A stretch of DNA of 64,000 bases, from contig NZ_FWFJ01000020.1 of the NCBI RefSeq assembly GCF_900172365.1, positions 1-64,000 of the forward strand, given 5' to 3'. How positions within the stretch are numbered: the first letter of the stretch is position 1; the number at the start of each line of letters is the position of its first letter. The stretch comes from Roseovarius gaetbuli (GTDB lineage: Bacteria > Pseudomonadota > Alphaproteobacteria > Rhodobacterales > Rhodobacteraceae). Of this stretch, positions 56,746 to 64,000 are shown piece by piece. Made by a program: the position numbers and the translations under genes. The notes beneath the pieces were generated by a model that worked only from the letters and a program-made list of their open reading frames with translations, was not told where the DNA came from and did not search any database.

Positions 56746-57615
56746 TCAGCCGTGAGCGGCGAATTCGGCAGTTTCCTTGAGCATCTCGGGATACCACTTT
56801 TCCAGCGTCGGCAAAAACGCCTCGCGGATACGGCCCACCTGTTGCGGCGTCAGATCATCGCGCCAGACACCTGCCTGCCCCTTGGCAAAGAAGGCGGTCA
56901 TGCCCTGCGGTTTTTCGCTAAACCCAAGGGTCTCTTCCTGCTTTTTCATCGCCTCAAAGCTTGTCGCCTTGATCGCGCGTGCCAGTTTCGGGCCATCGAC
57001 CTTCACACGCAGAAACTTTTCCAGAAGCGTGCGCATGGTCTTGGCCGGATGGCTCAGCAGGTCTTCATAGCGCACCACGTGGCGCGGCAGGCCCGGTGCC
57101 TCGGTCCAGACCTGAATATGATCATCCCAGCGGCCCAAAAGGTCATAAATCCCGGTCGGTGTGCCCATGACCGTGTCGCTATAGCACATCCGCTCAATCG
57201 CGGTGTCGATATCGGCGCCCTGATGGCGGGCAAAGGACGGGGCAAGGTCAAACGGGTTGCGCATGATATAGATCGCCGCCGCCGTAAGGTCGGGGGGGAT
57301 GATATCCTGATCGAACATCCGGATCGTCTGGCAATGGGTTTTTACAAAATGATGATCCGGCTTTGACCCGGCAATCAGCCGAAGCGCCCCGGCGCGCACC
57401 TTGACCCATTCCTCAAGGGTCTCACCGCGAAACGGCTTGCCGGCCGCCGCATCGAAAAAGTCCTGACGGGTGTCACCGGTGGTGAACTGGCGCAGGTTGT
57501 TGATATCGGGCGCCTGCCCTGCCGGCATCAGGTAATGCGCCAGGAGGCTGCGCATCCATGTGTTGCCCGATTTGGGATAGCTTGCCAGCCAGATGATGCG
57601 ACGCAGATTGCTCAT
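56746..57615 (-). CDS. Sulfotransferase domain protein 1
   Basis: A 289-residue cytosolic sulfotransferase-fold protein. The PAPS 5'-phosphosulfate loop is WLASYPKSGNTWMRSLL near the N-terminus, and the 3'-phosphate region is YIMRNPFDLAPSFARH. The C-terminus has the GQAGVWRDDLT motif typical of the family. It would transfer sulfate from PAPS to an unknown hydroxyl or amine acceptor, possibly a surface glycan. It overlaps the second sulfotransferase by 4 bases. Confidence 0.88.
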   Translation of the reverse strand: MSNLRRIIWLASYPKSGNTWMRSLLAHYLMPAGQAPDINNLRQFTTGDTRQDFFDAAAGKPFRGETLEEWVKVRAGALRLIAGSKPDHHFVKTHCQTIRMFDQDIIPPDLTAAAIYIMRNPFDLAPSFARHQGADIDTAIERMCYSDTVMGTPTGIYDLLGRWDDHIQVWTEAPGLPRHVVRYEDLLSHPAKTMRTLLEKFLRVKVDGPKLARAIKATSFEAMKKQEETLGFSEKPQGMTAFFAKGQAGVWRDDLTPQQVGRIREAFLPTLEKWYPEMLKETAEFAAHG

Positions 57616-58442
57616 TCCAGATATCCGTAACGTTTCATTGTGTCGCCGAACGCCGCGCGGATCGTATCGGCAAGCTCCGGGTCAAGGTCGGTTTTCCACT
57701 GGTCCTTTTGGCCCTTGCCAAAGAACTTGGTGTTTTCCTCGGGCCGTTCGATAAAACCCTGCGTCTCTTCCTGCTTTGACAGCTCGTCAAAGCTTGAAAA
57801 CCGGATCGCCCGGTCAAGCCGCTCGGCTTCTACCGGCACGCCGACCAGATCAAGCACCTTGGAAAAATACTTATGCGGATCTTCCAGAAGATCCTCGTAG
57901 CGCAACACAAGGCGCGGCCAGGGCGCAAAGGCGCTCCAGCTTTTGACGTGTCCGGCCCAGGTTCCGAGAAACTGAGCAACCATTTTATCCCCTGGCGCGT
58001 TGGCATTGTCGGGATGGGTGATACGTTTTACGGCCTCGGCATTGTCGATCCCGTAATGGCGCGCATAAGACAGGACCATGTCAAGCGGGTTGCGCATGAT
58101 GTAGATCGCCGAGCGGGTGTATTTATCGGGGATAAACTCAACGCCTTCGGGCGATACGCGCGCATTATGGGTTTTGACGAAGTTCACATCGGCGTTGTTG
58201 GCAACGATCGCGCGCAGCACCTTGTCACGCAGGGAAATCGTCAGCGGTATATCGTTCACGTCGATCTTTCGTCCGGCCACCATGTCATAGGTGCGAGCGA
58301 TTGAATCACCCACGCCGAAATTATGAACCTGATTGATCGACAAGGGTTTGTCGGCATTTATCAGGTAATTGGCCAGAAAAATACGCGTCCACGTATTGCC
58401 TGATTTCGGGTAAGAGGCCAGCCAGACGATACTTTTCTTCAT
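57612..58442 (-). CDS. Sulfotransferase domain protein 2
   Basis: A 276-residue paralogue of the downstream gene with WLASYPKSGNTWTRIFLANYLI, YIMRNPLDMVLSYARHYGI and KGQKDQWKTDLD at the C-terminus. The ATG at 58442 is preferred to a TTG at 58469 because it starts directly before the conserved core. The pair are coupled by ATGA and probably act on related acceptors. The acceptor is not indicated by neighbours. Confidence 0.85.
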   Translation of the reverse strand: MKKSIVWLASYPKSGNTWTRIFLANYLINADKPLSINQVHNFGVGDSIARTYDMVAGRKIDVNDIPLTISLRDKVLRAIVANNADVNFVKTHNARVSPEGVEFIPDKYTRSAIYIMRNPLDMVLSYARHYGIDNAEAVKRITHPDNANAPGDKMVAQFLGTWAGHVKSWSAFAPWPRLVLRYEDLLEDPHKYFSKVLDLVGVPVEAERLDRAIRFSSFDELSKQEETQGFIERPEENTKFFGKGQKDQWKTDLDPELADTIRAAFGDTMKRYGYLE

Positions 58443-58493
58443 GGTCGGACAATCCGTATTCGGGTTCAAGTAAGGGTATGCCCCAAATAGAAA

Positions 58494-58530
58494 CGGCGGG
58501 GGGAAAAGTCACCCCCCGCCGCAAATCTTA
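58494..58530 (-). terminator. Rho-independent terminator of the porin gene
   Basis: A perfect 10-bp stem, CGGCGGGGGG (58494-58503) with CCCCCCGCCG (58512-58521), has an 8-base loop and is followed on the minus strand by TTTCTATTT. It lies 20 bases after the porin stop. Confidence 0.88.
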
Positions 58531-58541
58531 CAACCGGTCGA

Positions 58542-59681
58542 TTAGAACGACAGGTTGATCGATGTACCGACTACGGTACCGTCGACTTTGGACACGCCCA
58601 TCGGGTCAGCTGCGTTGGTTGTGCCTTCTGCATAAGCAGCATAGACAGACCAGCTTACGCCGGCACCAAGCGAACGGTTACCAACAAGCTGGTAAGCTTC
58701 GTATTCGGCTTTGCCGCCGCCAAGAGCGGTTGTGACTTCACCCTGGTAGGTGTCGAAACCAACCGACCACGGGCCAGCGATGTCATAGGTCGCGCCGAGG
58801 CTCCAACCTTCTTGATCGCCAACGCCACCGGCACCGCCGTTGTCGTTCTCAGCATACGAACCACCGAACTGGAAGCCGGAAACGCCGATGACTGCGCCAA
58901 GGGCCCAAACTTCGGGATCGCTTACGCCAACTGCGTTGGTGTCTGCGGTACCCCAACGGGCGCTCAGGCTGAGATCAACACCGTTGAACGACTGGCTGTA
59001 GCCGGCGCCAAGGTCGAAGATGTCTCTCAGAACGGTTGCGTTACGATCAGGTGCACCGTTGTTCGTGGAACCTGCGTTGGTTCCTTGTACAGCGGCGTAC
59101 GACACACCAAGTGTCAGGCCGTTGAACGAGGGAGTGTAATAGGTGATGCGCTGAACGTCGTTGTTGCCACCAACTTCAGTCCAGGACGAAACAGCTGCCT
59201 GACGGAAGTTCCAGGGCTGGTTACCACCTTGGCTGATCGACAGCGGAATGAACGCCGAGACGGAGGGCGAGTTGATGCCGATGCCGCCAGCAACCTGAGG
59301 CGCTGCAACGGAGAGTTTGTAACCGGCCGAGTTCTCGTTGCCGAGGTCGATGCGGCCCAGTGTGTCGCTGGAGATCGAGGCAAACGATTCGTCGACGATC
59401 GCGCCACCGGAGTTTTTGGCTTCGTACTGAACGTTGATGCCGAAGGTCATGCCGTTGTCGAGCGTAACCGACGGAGTGAAGTGGATTTCACCGTTCTGGA
59501 AAACATCAACACCGTCATAGTCGGTGCCGGTACCAAGGCTTGCCGAGGTGCTTACGCTGGCGATACCAACGTGGGTGTTATAGTAACCGCCCCAATCCAT
59601 GTCCCATTCCTGGGCAGATACGGGTGCAGCAATGGCGCAGCCGAGTGCGATTGCGCTGGTGCAAAGAAGTTGCTTTTTCAA
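58542..59681 (-). CDS. Outer-membrane porin, Rhodobacter type
   Basis: A 379-residue porin with signal peptide MKKQLLCTSAIALGCAIAAPVSA and mature start QEWDMDWGGYYNTHVG. Alternating beta strands follow, and it ends in ...VVGTSINLSF with the terminal phenylalanine needed for outer-membrane assembly. The start is TTG at 59681, fixed by GAGGAGGG just upstream and by the signal peptide. It forms a general diffusion channel. Codon use is more AT-rich and uniform than in its neighbours, as expected for a highly expressed gene. Confidence 0.92.
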   Translation of the reverse strand: MKKQLLCTSAIALGCAIAAPVSAQEWDMDWGGYYNTHVGIASVSTSASLGTGTDYDGVDVFQNGEIHFTPSVTLDNGMTFGINVQYEAKNSGGAIVDESFASISSDTLGRIDLGNENSAGYKLSVAAPQVAGGIGINSPSVSAFIPLSISQGGNQPWNFRQAAVSSWTEVGGNNDVQRITYYTPSFNGLTLGVSYAAVQGTNAGSTNNGAPDRNATVLRDIFDLGAGYSQSFNGVDLSLSARWGTADTNAVGVSDPEVWALGAVIGVSGFQFGGSYAENDNGGAGGVGDQEGWSLGATYDIAGPWSVGFDTYQGEVTTALGGGKAEYEAYQLVGNRSLGAGVSWSVYAAYAEGTTNAADPMGVSKVDGTVVGTSINLSF

Positions 59682-60022
59682 GGGAGACCCTCCTCAATAG
59701 CAGGTTTTCAAGATCCGCCGCACCAGTCATTGGACGCGGCTTGAGGCATGGAATGCGGCAAACACCCCCCAACTGTCAACGCACCCCCCCGCGCCGCCGC
59801 GCTTGTTGGCCATGTTGTGACGTTTAAATCACACACCCTTTGAACCACTCGGGGGGAAAGTCGGTCGCAAGCGCCCCTTTATGCGGGGCTTAGCCCTTTG
59901 AAACAAGGGCTTGAGGCGTCTCCACCCCAAGCCCCTATCAGTTGTGGCACTTGCGCGCCTCTTGGTGTCGATAGTCCGCCCCAAGCTATACCGAGGCCGG
60001 GAAAACGAACCGCAAGCGCGAC
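59682..60022. promoter_or_regulatory. Intergenic region upstream of the porin
   Basis: A 341-base gap. On the minus strand a TTGACA (59779-59774) lies about 95 bases before the porin start and may be its -35 box; no good -10 was found. Two small hairpins, AAGCGCCCC/CGGGGCTT and AGCCCTT/AAGGGCT (59877-59911), could end transcription of the methylarginine operon but lack a T-run. No gene was seen. Confidence 0.4.
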
Positions 60023-60409
60023 TCACTTATCCTGTTCTGCAAGAACCTTCCTGGCCGCGCGGAAGCATTCAAGCGCCTGCGGTACACCACAGTATATCCC
60101 GACCACATGGATGATGGCGCGGATTTCCTCGGGGGTGACGCCGTTGTTGATCGCGCCCCGGCAATGGATTTCCCATTCGTGCATCTTTCCAAGCGCGCCC
60201 AGCATCGCGAGGTTCATCATCGAGCGGGTCTTGGCGGGAATCACCTCGTCGCCCCAGCCAAAGCCCCAGCACCAGGCGGTCATCGCCTCCTGAAAGGGGC
60301 GGGTAAAGTCATCCGCCGCCGCCAGGTTCTTTTCCACATATTCGGCCCCCAGCGTCGCCTTGCGCTGTTGCAGCCCCTGCACAAACAGATCTTCGTCAAA
60401 AACGCTCAT
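60023..60409 (-). CDS. Carboxymuconolactone decarboxylase family protein
   Basis: A 128-residue AhpD/CMD-fold protein, normal length. KTRSMMNLAMLGALGKMHEWEIHCRGAINNGVTPEEIRAIIHVVGIYCGVPQALE matches the PcaC-type pattern with a conserved His region; the CxxC pair of AhpD is absent, so it is not a thiol peroxidase. The ATG at 60409 lies just after the upstream stop. It is last in a five-gene amine-catabolic run. It may act as a lactone or carboxylate decarboxylase, but the substrate is unknown. Confidence 0.82.
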   Translation of the reverse strand: MSVFDEDLFVQGLQQRKATLGAEYVEKNLAAADDFTRPFQEAMTAWCWGFGWGDEVIPAKTRSMMNLAMLGALGKMHEWEIHCRGAINNGVTPEEIRAIIHVVGIYCGVPQALECFRAARKVLAEQDK

Positions 60410-60410
60410 T

Positions 60411-61733
60411 TCAATTTTCCTTTCGCGCCTGCCAGTTTTCTTTTCGATCAACAACCTGGCGATACCACATATCCGCCGCCGCAAGGAAATGCGGCTTTTG
60501 CAGTGGGTGGAGCCAGCTTGGCCGAAGCGGTGTCGCGCTATAGGCGGTCTGCCCGCGCGCATCATTCATCGCCTGATAGGCCGCCTTGGCCCCAAGCCAG
60601 GGCGCCATCACCGTGCCCGAGCCGGAAAAGCCCATGGCGTAATGCACGCCCCGGTCATGACCCACATAGGGCATGTGCGAAAACGAATAGCCGGTAAACC
60701 CAAGCCAGCTGTGGGTGAGGCGCGTGCCGCGCAACTCGGGCCATATCCCGGTCATGGTCTCGTAAAGCCGCGCGCCCGCAGTGTTCGGGTCAAGCGCCTT
60801 CATCGACGCGCGCCCACCAAACAGCACCCGCTTTCCATCGGGCGAAATCCGGAAATAGCTGTGGCGCGCGCGGGTCTCGACCATCATCCGGCGCCCCGGC
60901 GCGATGTGACCGATCAGGTTGGCGGGCAATTCCTCGGTCGCGATAAGATAACTCGGCAGCGGAAACACCCGCGCCATATGCCAGCGAAAGGCCTTCGTCG
61001 TGTAGCCATTGGTCGCCAGAACCACCTTGGCGGCGCGAATCTGGCCCTTGGGCGTATGGGCAAGATGCTCTTTTCCCGCCGCCTCCAGCGCCGTCACCGG
61101 CGCGTGGCTAACCACCGGGATGCCGCGCGCGCGCACGGCCCGCAAAAGGCCCTGATGAAACTTGGCCGGATGGATCGCGCAATGTTCGGGAAAGAGCAGA
61201 CCGCCGAAATAATGCCCGGTGGCAATCTCCTGCCCCAGATCGGCGCGCTCGACGATGCGCGCCTCGACCTCGGATTTCTCGGTCACGGTTTTCGCAAGCC
61301 TGCGCTGATTGGCGAAATGCCCACGCGTCCAGGCCAGTTGAATGCGCCCGGTCTCTTGCAGGTCACAGTCAATCGCGTTGGCCTTGATCAACGCCTTGAC
61401 CCATTCCAGCGAGGGCTTGGCCTCGGCAAAAAGCGCATCGGCCACCTCGGCCCCGAATTTGCGTGCCAACTCGGGCCAGCCAAGCCGGGGGTGCGCGCCA
61501 AACATGCCGCCATTGCGCGTCGAGGCGCCGCTGCCCGGCTCGCCCGCATCCACCACAACCACCCGTGCGCCACAGTCCTGCGCCGCAAGCGCCGCCGAAA
61601 GCCCCGCATAGCCCGCGCCGATCACCAGCAGGTCGCAGCGATCCGGCAGGTCCTGCCCCGGCTCTGGCGCATCAAGCGCCGCCCACCAATAGGGCGTGCC
61701 GCGCTCTGCCTCTGATGCCCATTGCACGCTCAT
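60411..61733 (-). CDS. FAD-dependent amine oxidoreductase (PuuB/DadA-like)
   Basis: A 440-residue flavoprotein with the FAD motif DLLVIGAGYAGLSAALAAQDCGARVVVVD and GSGASTRNGGMFG, typical of gamma-glutamylputrescine oxidase and DadA-like proteins. Late blocks include WLGFTGYSFSHMPYVGH and GFSGSGTVMAPWLG. It oxidises an amino group or N-methyl group with release of aldehyde and ammonia or amine. In an operon with DDAH and an aminotransferase it may act on an arginine-derived or methylated amine. Confidence 0.85.
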   Translation of the reverse strand: MSVQWASEAERGTPYWWAALDAPEPGQDLPDRCDLLVIGAGYAGLSAALAAQDCGARVVVVDAGEPGSGASTRNGGMFGAHPRLGWPELARKFGAEVADALFAEAKPSLEWVKALIKANAIDCDLQETGRIQLAWTRGHFANQRRLAKTVTEKSEVEARIVERADLGQEIATGHYFGGLLFPEHCAIHPAKFHQGLLRAVRARGIPVVSHAPVTALEAAGKEHLAHTPKGQIRAAKVVLATNGYTTKAFRWHMARVFPLPSYLIATEELPANLIGHIAPGRRMMVETRARHSYFRISPDGKRVLFGGRASMKALDPNTAGARLYETMTGIWPELRGTRLTHSWLGFTGYSFSHMPYVGHDRGVHYAMGFSGSGTVMAPWLGAKAAYQAMNDARGQTAYSATPLRPSWLHPLQKPHFLAAADMWYRQVVDRKENWQARKEN

Positions 61734-61836
61734 CTGTGGTGCTCCTTATACATAGCCCTCTGTGGCCACCCGGACCGACGCTGAAATCATTGTCGAAACA
61801 TCGCGCCGCTTACAATCGGATTTGCGCAAGCGCCGT

Positions 61837-62622
61837 TTAAAACCGCAACGACAGGCAGGACATGCCGCCATCAAGCTTGGCGCATTCCGAATTGTTGATC
61901 TCAACCACCTCAAACCCGGCGCGATCCAGCATCTCGGCGGTGCGCCCAAAGCCCGCCGCCATGATCACCGAGCTGTTGAAGCGGATGCAATTGGCCACCG
62001 CGTCTTCGCCCTCGGGCACAAGCAACACCTTATAGCCGTCAAAACAGCCCGAGGCCGCAAGCCGCCCGGTGGCAAGGATGGTCTCGCCGTCAAGCAGCCC
62101 GCAATCGGTCTTGAAATGCAAAACCCCCTCGGGCGTGTCAACCCGGCGCAGGGCATGGCCCCAGTCGCCAACGATCTCGGCCAATTGCGCCACGCCCTCC
62201 GGGTTGGTGCGTGCCGACAGCCCCACCAGAACCTCGCGTCCGGTCACAAGGATATCACCGCCCTCGATGCATCCCGGCGCGGTGATTTCGCGCAGGTTTT
62301 CGCCGTAAAACGCGGCCAGCGCCGGGGCCATTTCGGCCACCTCGCCCTGACGGCTTGGCGCGCCGGGGCGCATCAGGACCGCGCCCTGCGGCAGACACAG
62401 TGCCGTATCCTCGACAAACACCGCATCGGGAAAGGCCTCCAAAGCGGGCAGTTCGACCACCTCGGCGCCGGTGCTCCTGAGCGCGGCCACATAGGCGGCG
62501 TGATCGCGCAGCATCTGGTCAAGATCGGGCCTGCCGATATCCTCGGCGCGCAGCCCGTCGATGATGCTTGCGCCCGGCTTGCGGGTGATCGCGCGGCGGA
62601 ATTCAAAACTCGGGCTGGTCAT
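61837..62622 (-). CDS. Dimethylarginine dimethylaminohydrolase (DDAH)
   Basis: A 261-residue guanidino-modifying enzyme of the arginine deiminase superfamily. Conserved residues appear in FPDAVFVEDTAL, CIEGGDIL, LHFKTDCGLL (catalytic His) and the C-terminal LDGGMSCLSLRF, where Cys256 would form the thiouronium intermediate. It hydrolyses asymmetric di- or monomethylarginine to citrulline plus dimethylamine or methylamine. The length fits DDAH rather than the larger arginine deiminase. The dimethylamine would feed the dmmDABC pathway elsewhere in the window. Confidence 0.9.
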   Translation of the reverse strand: MTSPSFEFRRAITRKPGASIIDGLRAEDIGRPDLDQMLRDHAAYVAALRSTGAEVVELPALEAFPDAVFVEDTALCLPQGAVLMRPGAPSRQGEVAEMAPALAAFYGENLREITAPGCIEGGDILVTGREVLVGLSARTNPEGVAQLAEIVGDWGHALRRVDTPEGVLHFKTDCGLLDGETILATGRLAASGCFDGYKVLLVPEGEDAVANCIRFNSSVIMAAGFGRTAEMLDRAGFEVVEINNSECAKLDGGMSCLSLRF

Positions 62623-62634
62623 GTCCTGTCCTTT

Positions 62635-63816
62635 CTAGATGCCGGGGGTGGCGCGCGCATGCGCCACGATCCGGTCAATCGCTTCGCCAAACGGCGCATC
62701 CTCGACCGTGAGCGCGACGCGCACCCAATCGTTCAATGTCTCGCCAAAAGACGTGCCCGGCATCACCGCAACGCCGGTTTTCTCAAGCAGATCAAGCGCA
62801 TAATCATGCCCGGTCATGCCGGTGCTCTGGGTGTTGATCATCGCAAACATCCCCGCCTCGGGGCGGTGAACGAATAGCTCGGTTTCGCCCTCAAGCCGAC
62901 GCGCCAGAAGATCGGCGCGCGCCGCAAAGCGCGCCCGCATCCCCGGCGCCACGTCAGAGCCCGCGCGCACCGCCGCCTCTGTCATATCGGCGATGAAGGG
63001 CTGATTGCCAAACAACATGGTTTCCGACAGCGACAGCAACGCCTCGGTGAACTCAAGCGGGCCGACGCACCAGCCGCTTCTGAACCCCGGCGCGGCGTGG
63101 GATTTCGAGATCGACGAGACCGCCACGACCCGCTCGGCCAGATCGGGCTCGGCCAGGGGGGAAACAAAAGTTGCGCCCTCGAAGACCAGATCTTCATAAA
63201 CCTCGTCCGAGATGATCCAGAGATCATGTTCGATCGCCAGCCGCCCGATTGCCGCGATATCCTCGGGGCACAGGATCGCGCCGGTCGGGTTATGCGGCGT
63301 GGTCAGCAAAATCGCGCGGGTTCTGGGGGTTATGGCGCGCTCCACATCCGCCGCCGCCATCCGAAACCCGTTTTCCGGGCGCAGGGGAACCGGCACCATA
63401 TCGGCCCCGCTGGCGCGAATGACGCCCTCATAGGTGGCATACATCGGATCGCCGACAAGCACCTCTGATTCGGCCTCGGCCACGGCCATCAACACCGCGT
63501 AAAGCGCGGTTTGCGTGCCGGGAAAGCACATCACCTGATCAGGGTGAAACACCCGGCCCCGCGTCGCGCCATAGCGCTCGGCAAGGGCGCGGCGCAGACC
63601 CGGCTCGCCGCGCCCGTCCGAATAGCCGGTGCGCCCGGCGCGCATGCCCGCATAGGCCGCGTCCTTGAGGGCGTCGGGCGTCGGCACATCCGGCTCGCCA
63701 ATCGTAAGCTGAATGACATCGCGGCCCTCACGCGCGAGGGCCTTGGCGCGCGAATGTACCTCCCATTTGGCGCCGCCAAGCCCTGCAAGCCGGTCTGTTA
63801 TAGATGAAAATCTCAT
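62635..63816 (-). CDS. PLP-dependent aminotransferase class I/II
   Basis: A 393-residue fold-type I aminotransferase. The PLP lysine lies in SSISKSHAAPGFRSGW, with PHNPTGA, IISDEVYEDLVF and the C-terminal MPGTSFGETLNDWVRVAL. It is 12 bases upstream of the DDAH gene and overlaps the regulator by ATGA. The context suggests transamination of arginine, citrulline or a related amino acid (compare the arginine:pyruvate route), but aspartate or aromatic specificity cannot be excluded. Confidence 0.88.
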   Translation of the reverse strand: MRFSSITDRLAGLGGAKWEVHSRAKALAREGRDVIQLTIGEPDVPTPDALKDAAYAGMRAGRTGYSDGRGEPGLRRALAERYGATRGRVFHPDQVMCFPGTQTALYAVLMAVAEAESEVLVGDPMYATYEGVIRASGADMVPVPLRPENGFRMAAADVERAITPRTRAILLTTPHNPTGAILCPEDIAAIGRLAIEHDLWIISDEVYEDLVFEGATFVSPLAEPDLAERVVAVSSISKSHAAPGFRSGWCVGPLEFTEALLSLSETMLFGNQPFIADMTEAAVRAGSDVAPGMRARFAARADLLARRLEGETELFVHRPEAGMFAMINTQSTGMTGHDYALDLLEKTGVAVMPGTSFGETLNDWVRVALTVEDAPFGEAIDRIVAHARATPGI

Positions 63817-64000
63817 TCCTGCGCCTCTGTTCCTGTCAAGTTCATCCCAAGGATCGCGCCAACCGATTGCACCGCGATCGCCGCAAGCTCTCCCTCCTGA
63901 AACGCGTCGGGAAGCGCGCCGCCCTCAAGCCAGAGCCCGTCAATCACCGCATTGCAGGCAATCGCAAGCGGGCGGCAGTCGCGCGAATCGGCGGCGCGCC
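63813..64000 (-). CDS. TetR-family regulator, BetI-like, C-terminal part
   Basis: The last 62 residues of a gene entering from the right edge read ...RPLAIACNAVIDGLWLEGGALPDAF and end GTEAQE. CNAVIDGLWL is the typical C-terminal block of BetI-like TetR regulators, which often respond to betaines or quaternary amines. Its TGA overlaps the aminotransferase ATG, so it is co-transcribed with and probably controls this operon. The DNA-binding half is outside the window. Confidence 0.78.
   Translation of the reverse strand, partial: RAADSRDCRPLAIACNAVIDGLWLEGGALPDAFQEGELAAIAVQSVGAILGMNLTGTEAQE

Overview
The window is GC-rich DNA that looks like the chromosome of a marine alphaproteobacterium of the Rhodobacteraceae / Roseobacter type. 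This is inferred from gene content: a form I aerobic CO dehydrogenase cluster, a dimethylamine monooxygenase operon next to an ammonium transporter, a DMSP-demethylase-like gene beside acyl-CoA enzymes, methylated-amine and methylarginine genes, CIRCE-controlled groESL, a Rhodobacter-type porin, and extragenic palindromes of the kind common in this family. No tRNA, rRNA, CRISPR array or prophage was seen.

Layout. 1-470: truncated IS3-family element that has cut into the last gene of the next block. 442-8380: three very large co-directional genes built around a DUF6603-like protein of unknown function, with the first and last genes broken. 8665-13464: acyl-CoA ligase, crotonase, OsmC protein, DmdA-like protein and an Lrp/AsnC regulator. 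13690-17825: compact arsenic operon (fused ArsR-ArsC, GAPDH, ArsJ, Acr3). 17868-20981: GAF histidine kinase, 2OG-Fe(II) oxygenase and LysE exporter. 21357-24827: a five-gene operon of unknown function decayed by an amber codon, frameshifts and internal deletions. 24970-27408: FCD-GntR regulator, then a deletion scar joining a Ca-binding/Hint gene to the tail of a PdxR/MocR regulator. 27671-33439: dmmDABC, divergent from amt and a small membrane protein. 33507-38121: EamA transporter, orphan phnM, groESL and a 44-residue lysine-rich protein. 38197-44335: HpaB-like flavin monooxygenase and livKHMGF. 44614-47384: DgcA-like demethylase and a P5C-reductase-like protein. 47500-55629: coxC-like sensor and coxMSLDEF. 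55583-58442: paired lipoproteins and paired sulfotransferases. 58542-64000: porin, then a methylarginine/amine catabolic operon under a BetI-like regulator.

Physiology. Much of the window serves one-carbon and methylated-compound use. DDAH releases dimethylamine and citrulline from methylarginines, and DmmABC oxidises dimethylamine. The DmdA-like and DgcA-like proteins point to demethylation of osmolyte-type compounds, Amt handles ammonium, and CO dehydrogenase can supply electrons from CO.

The most unusual feature is the amount of gene decay. In-frame TAG codons interrupt three otherwise continuous reading frames, two frameshifts are one-base losses in C/G runs, one operon has crumbled, and two CO-dehydrogenase maturation genes are damaged while the structural genes look intact. 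Some indels could be sequencing or assembly errors. The best candidate for an undescribed system is the DUF6603 three-gene locus; the decayed operon at 21357-24827 is the second.
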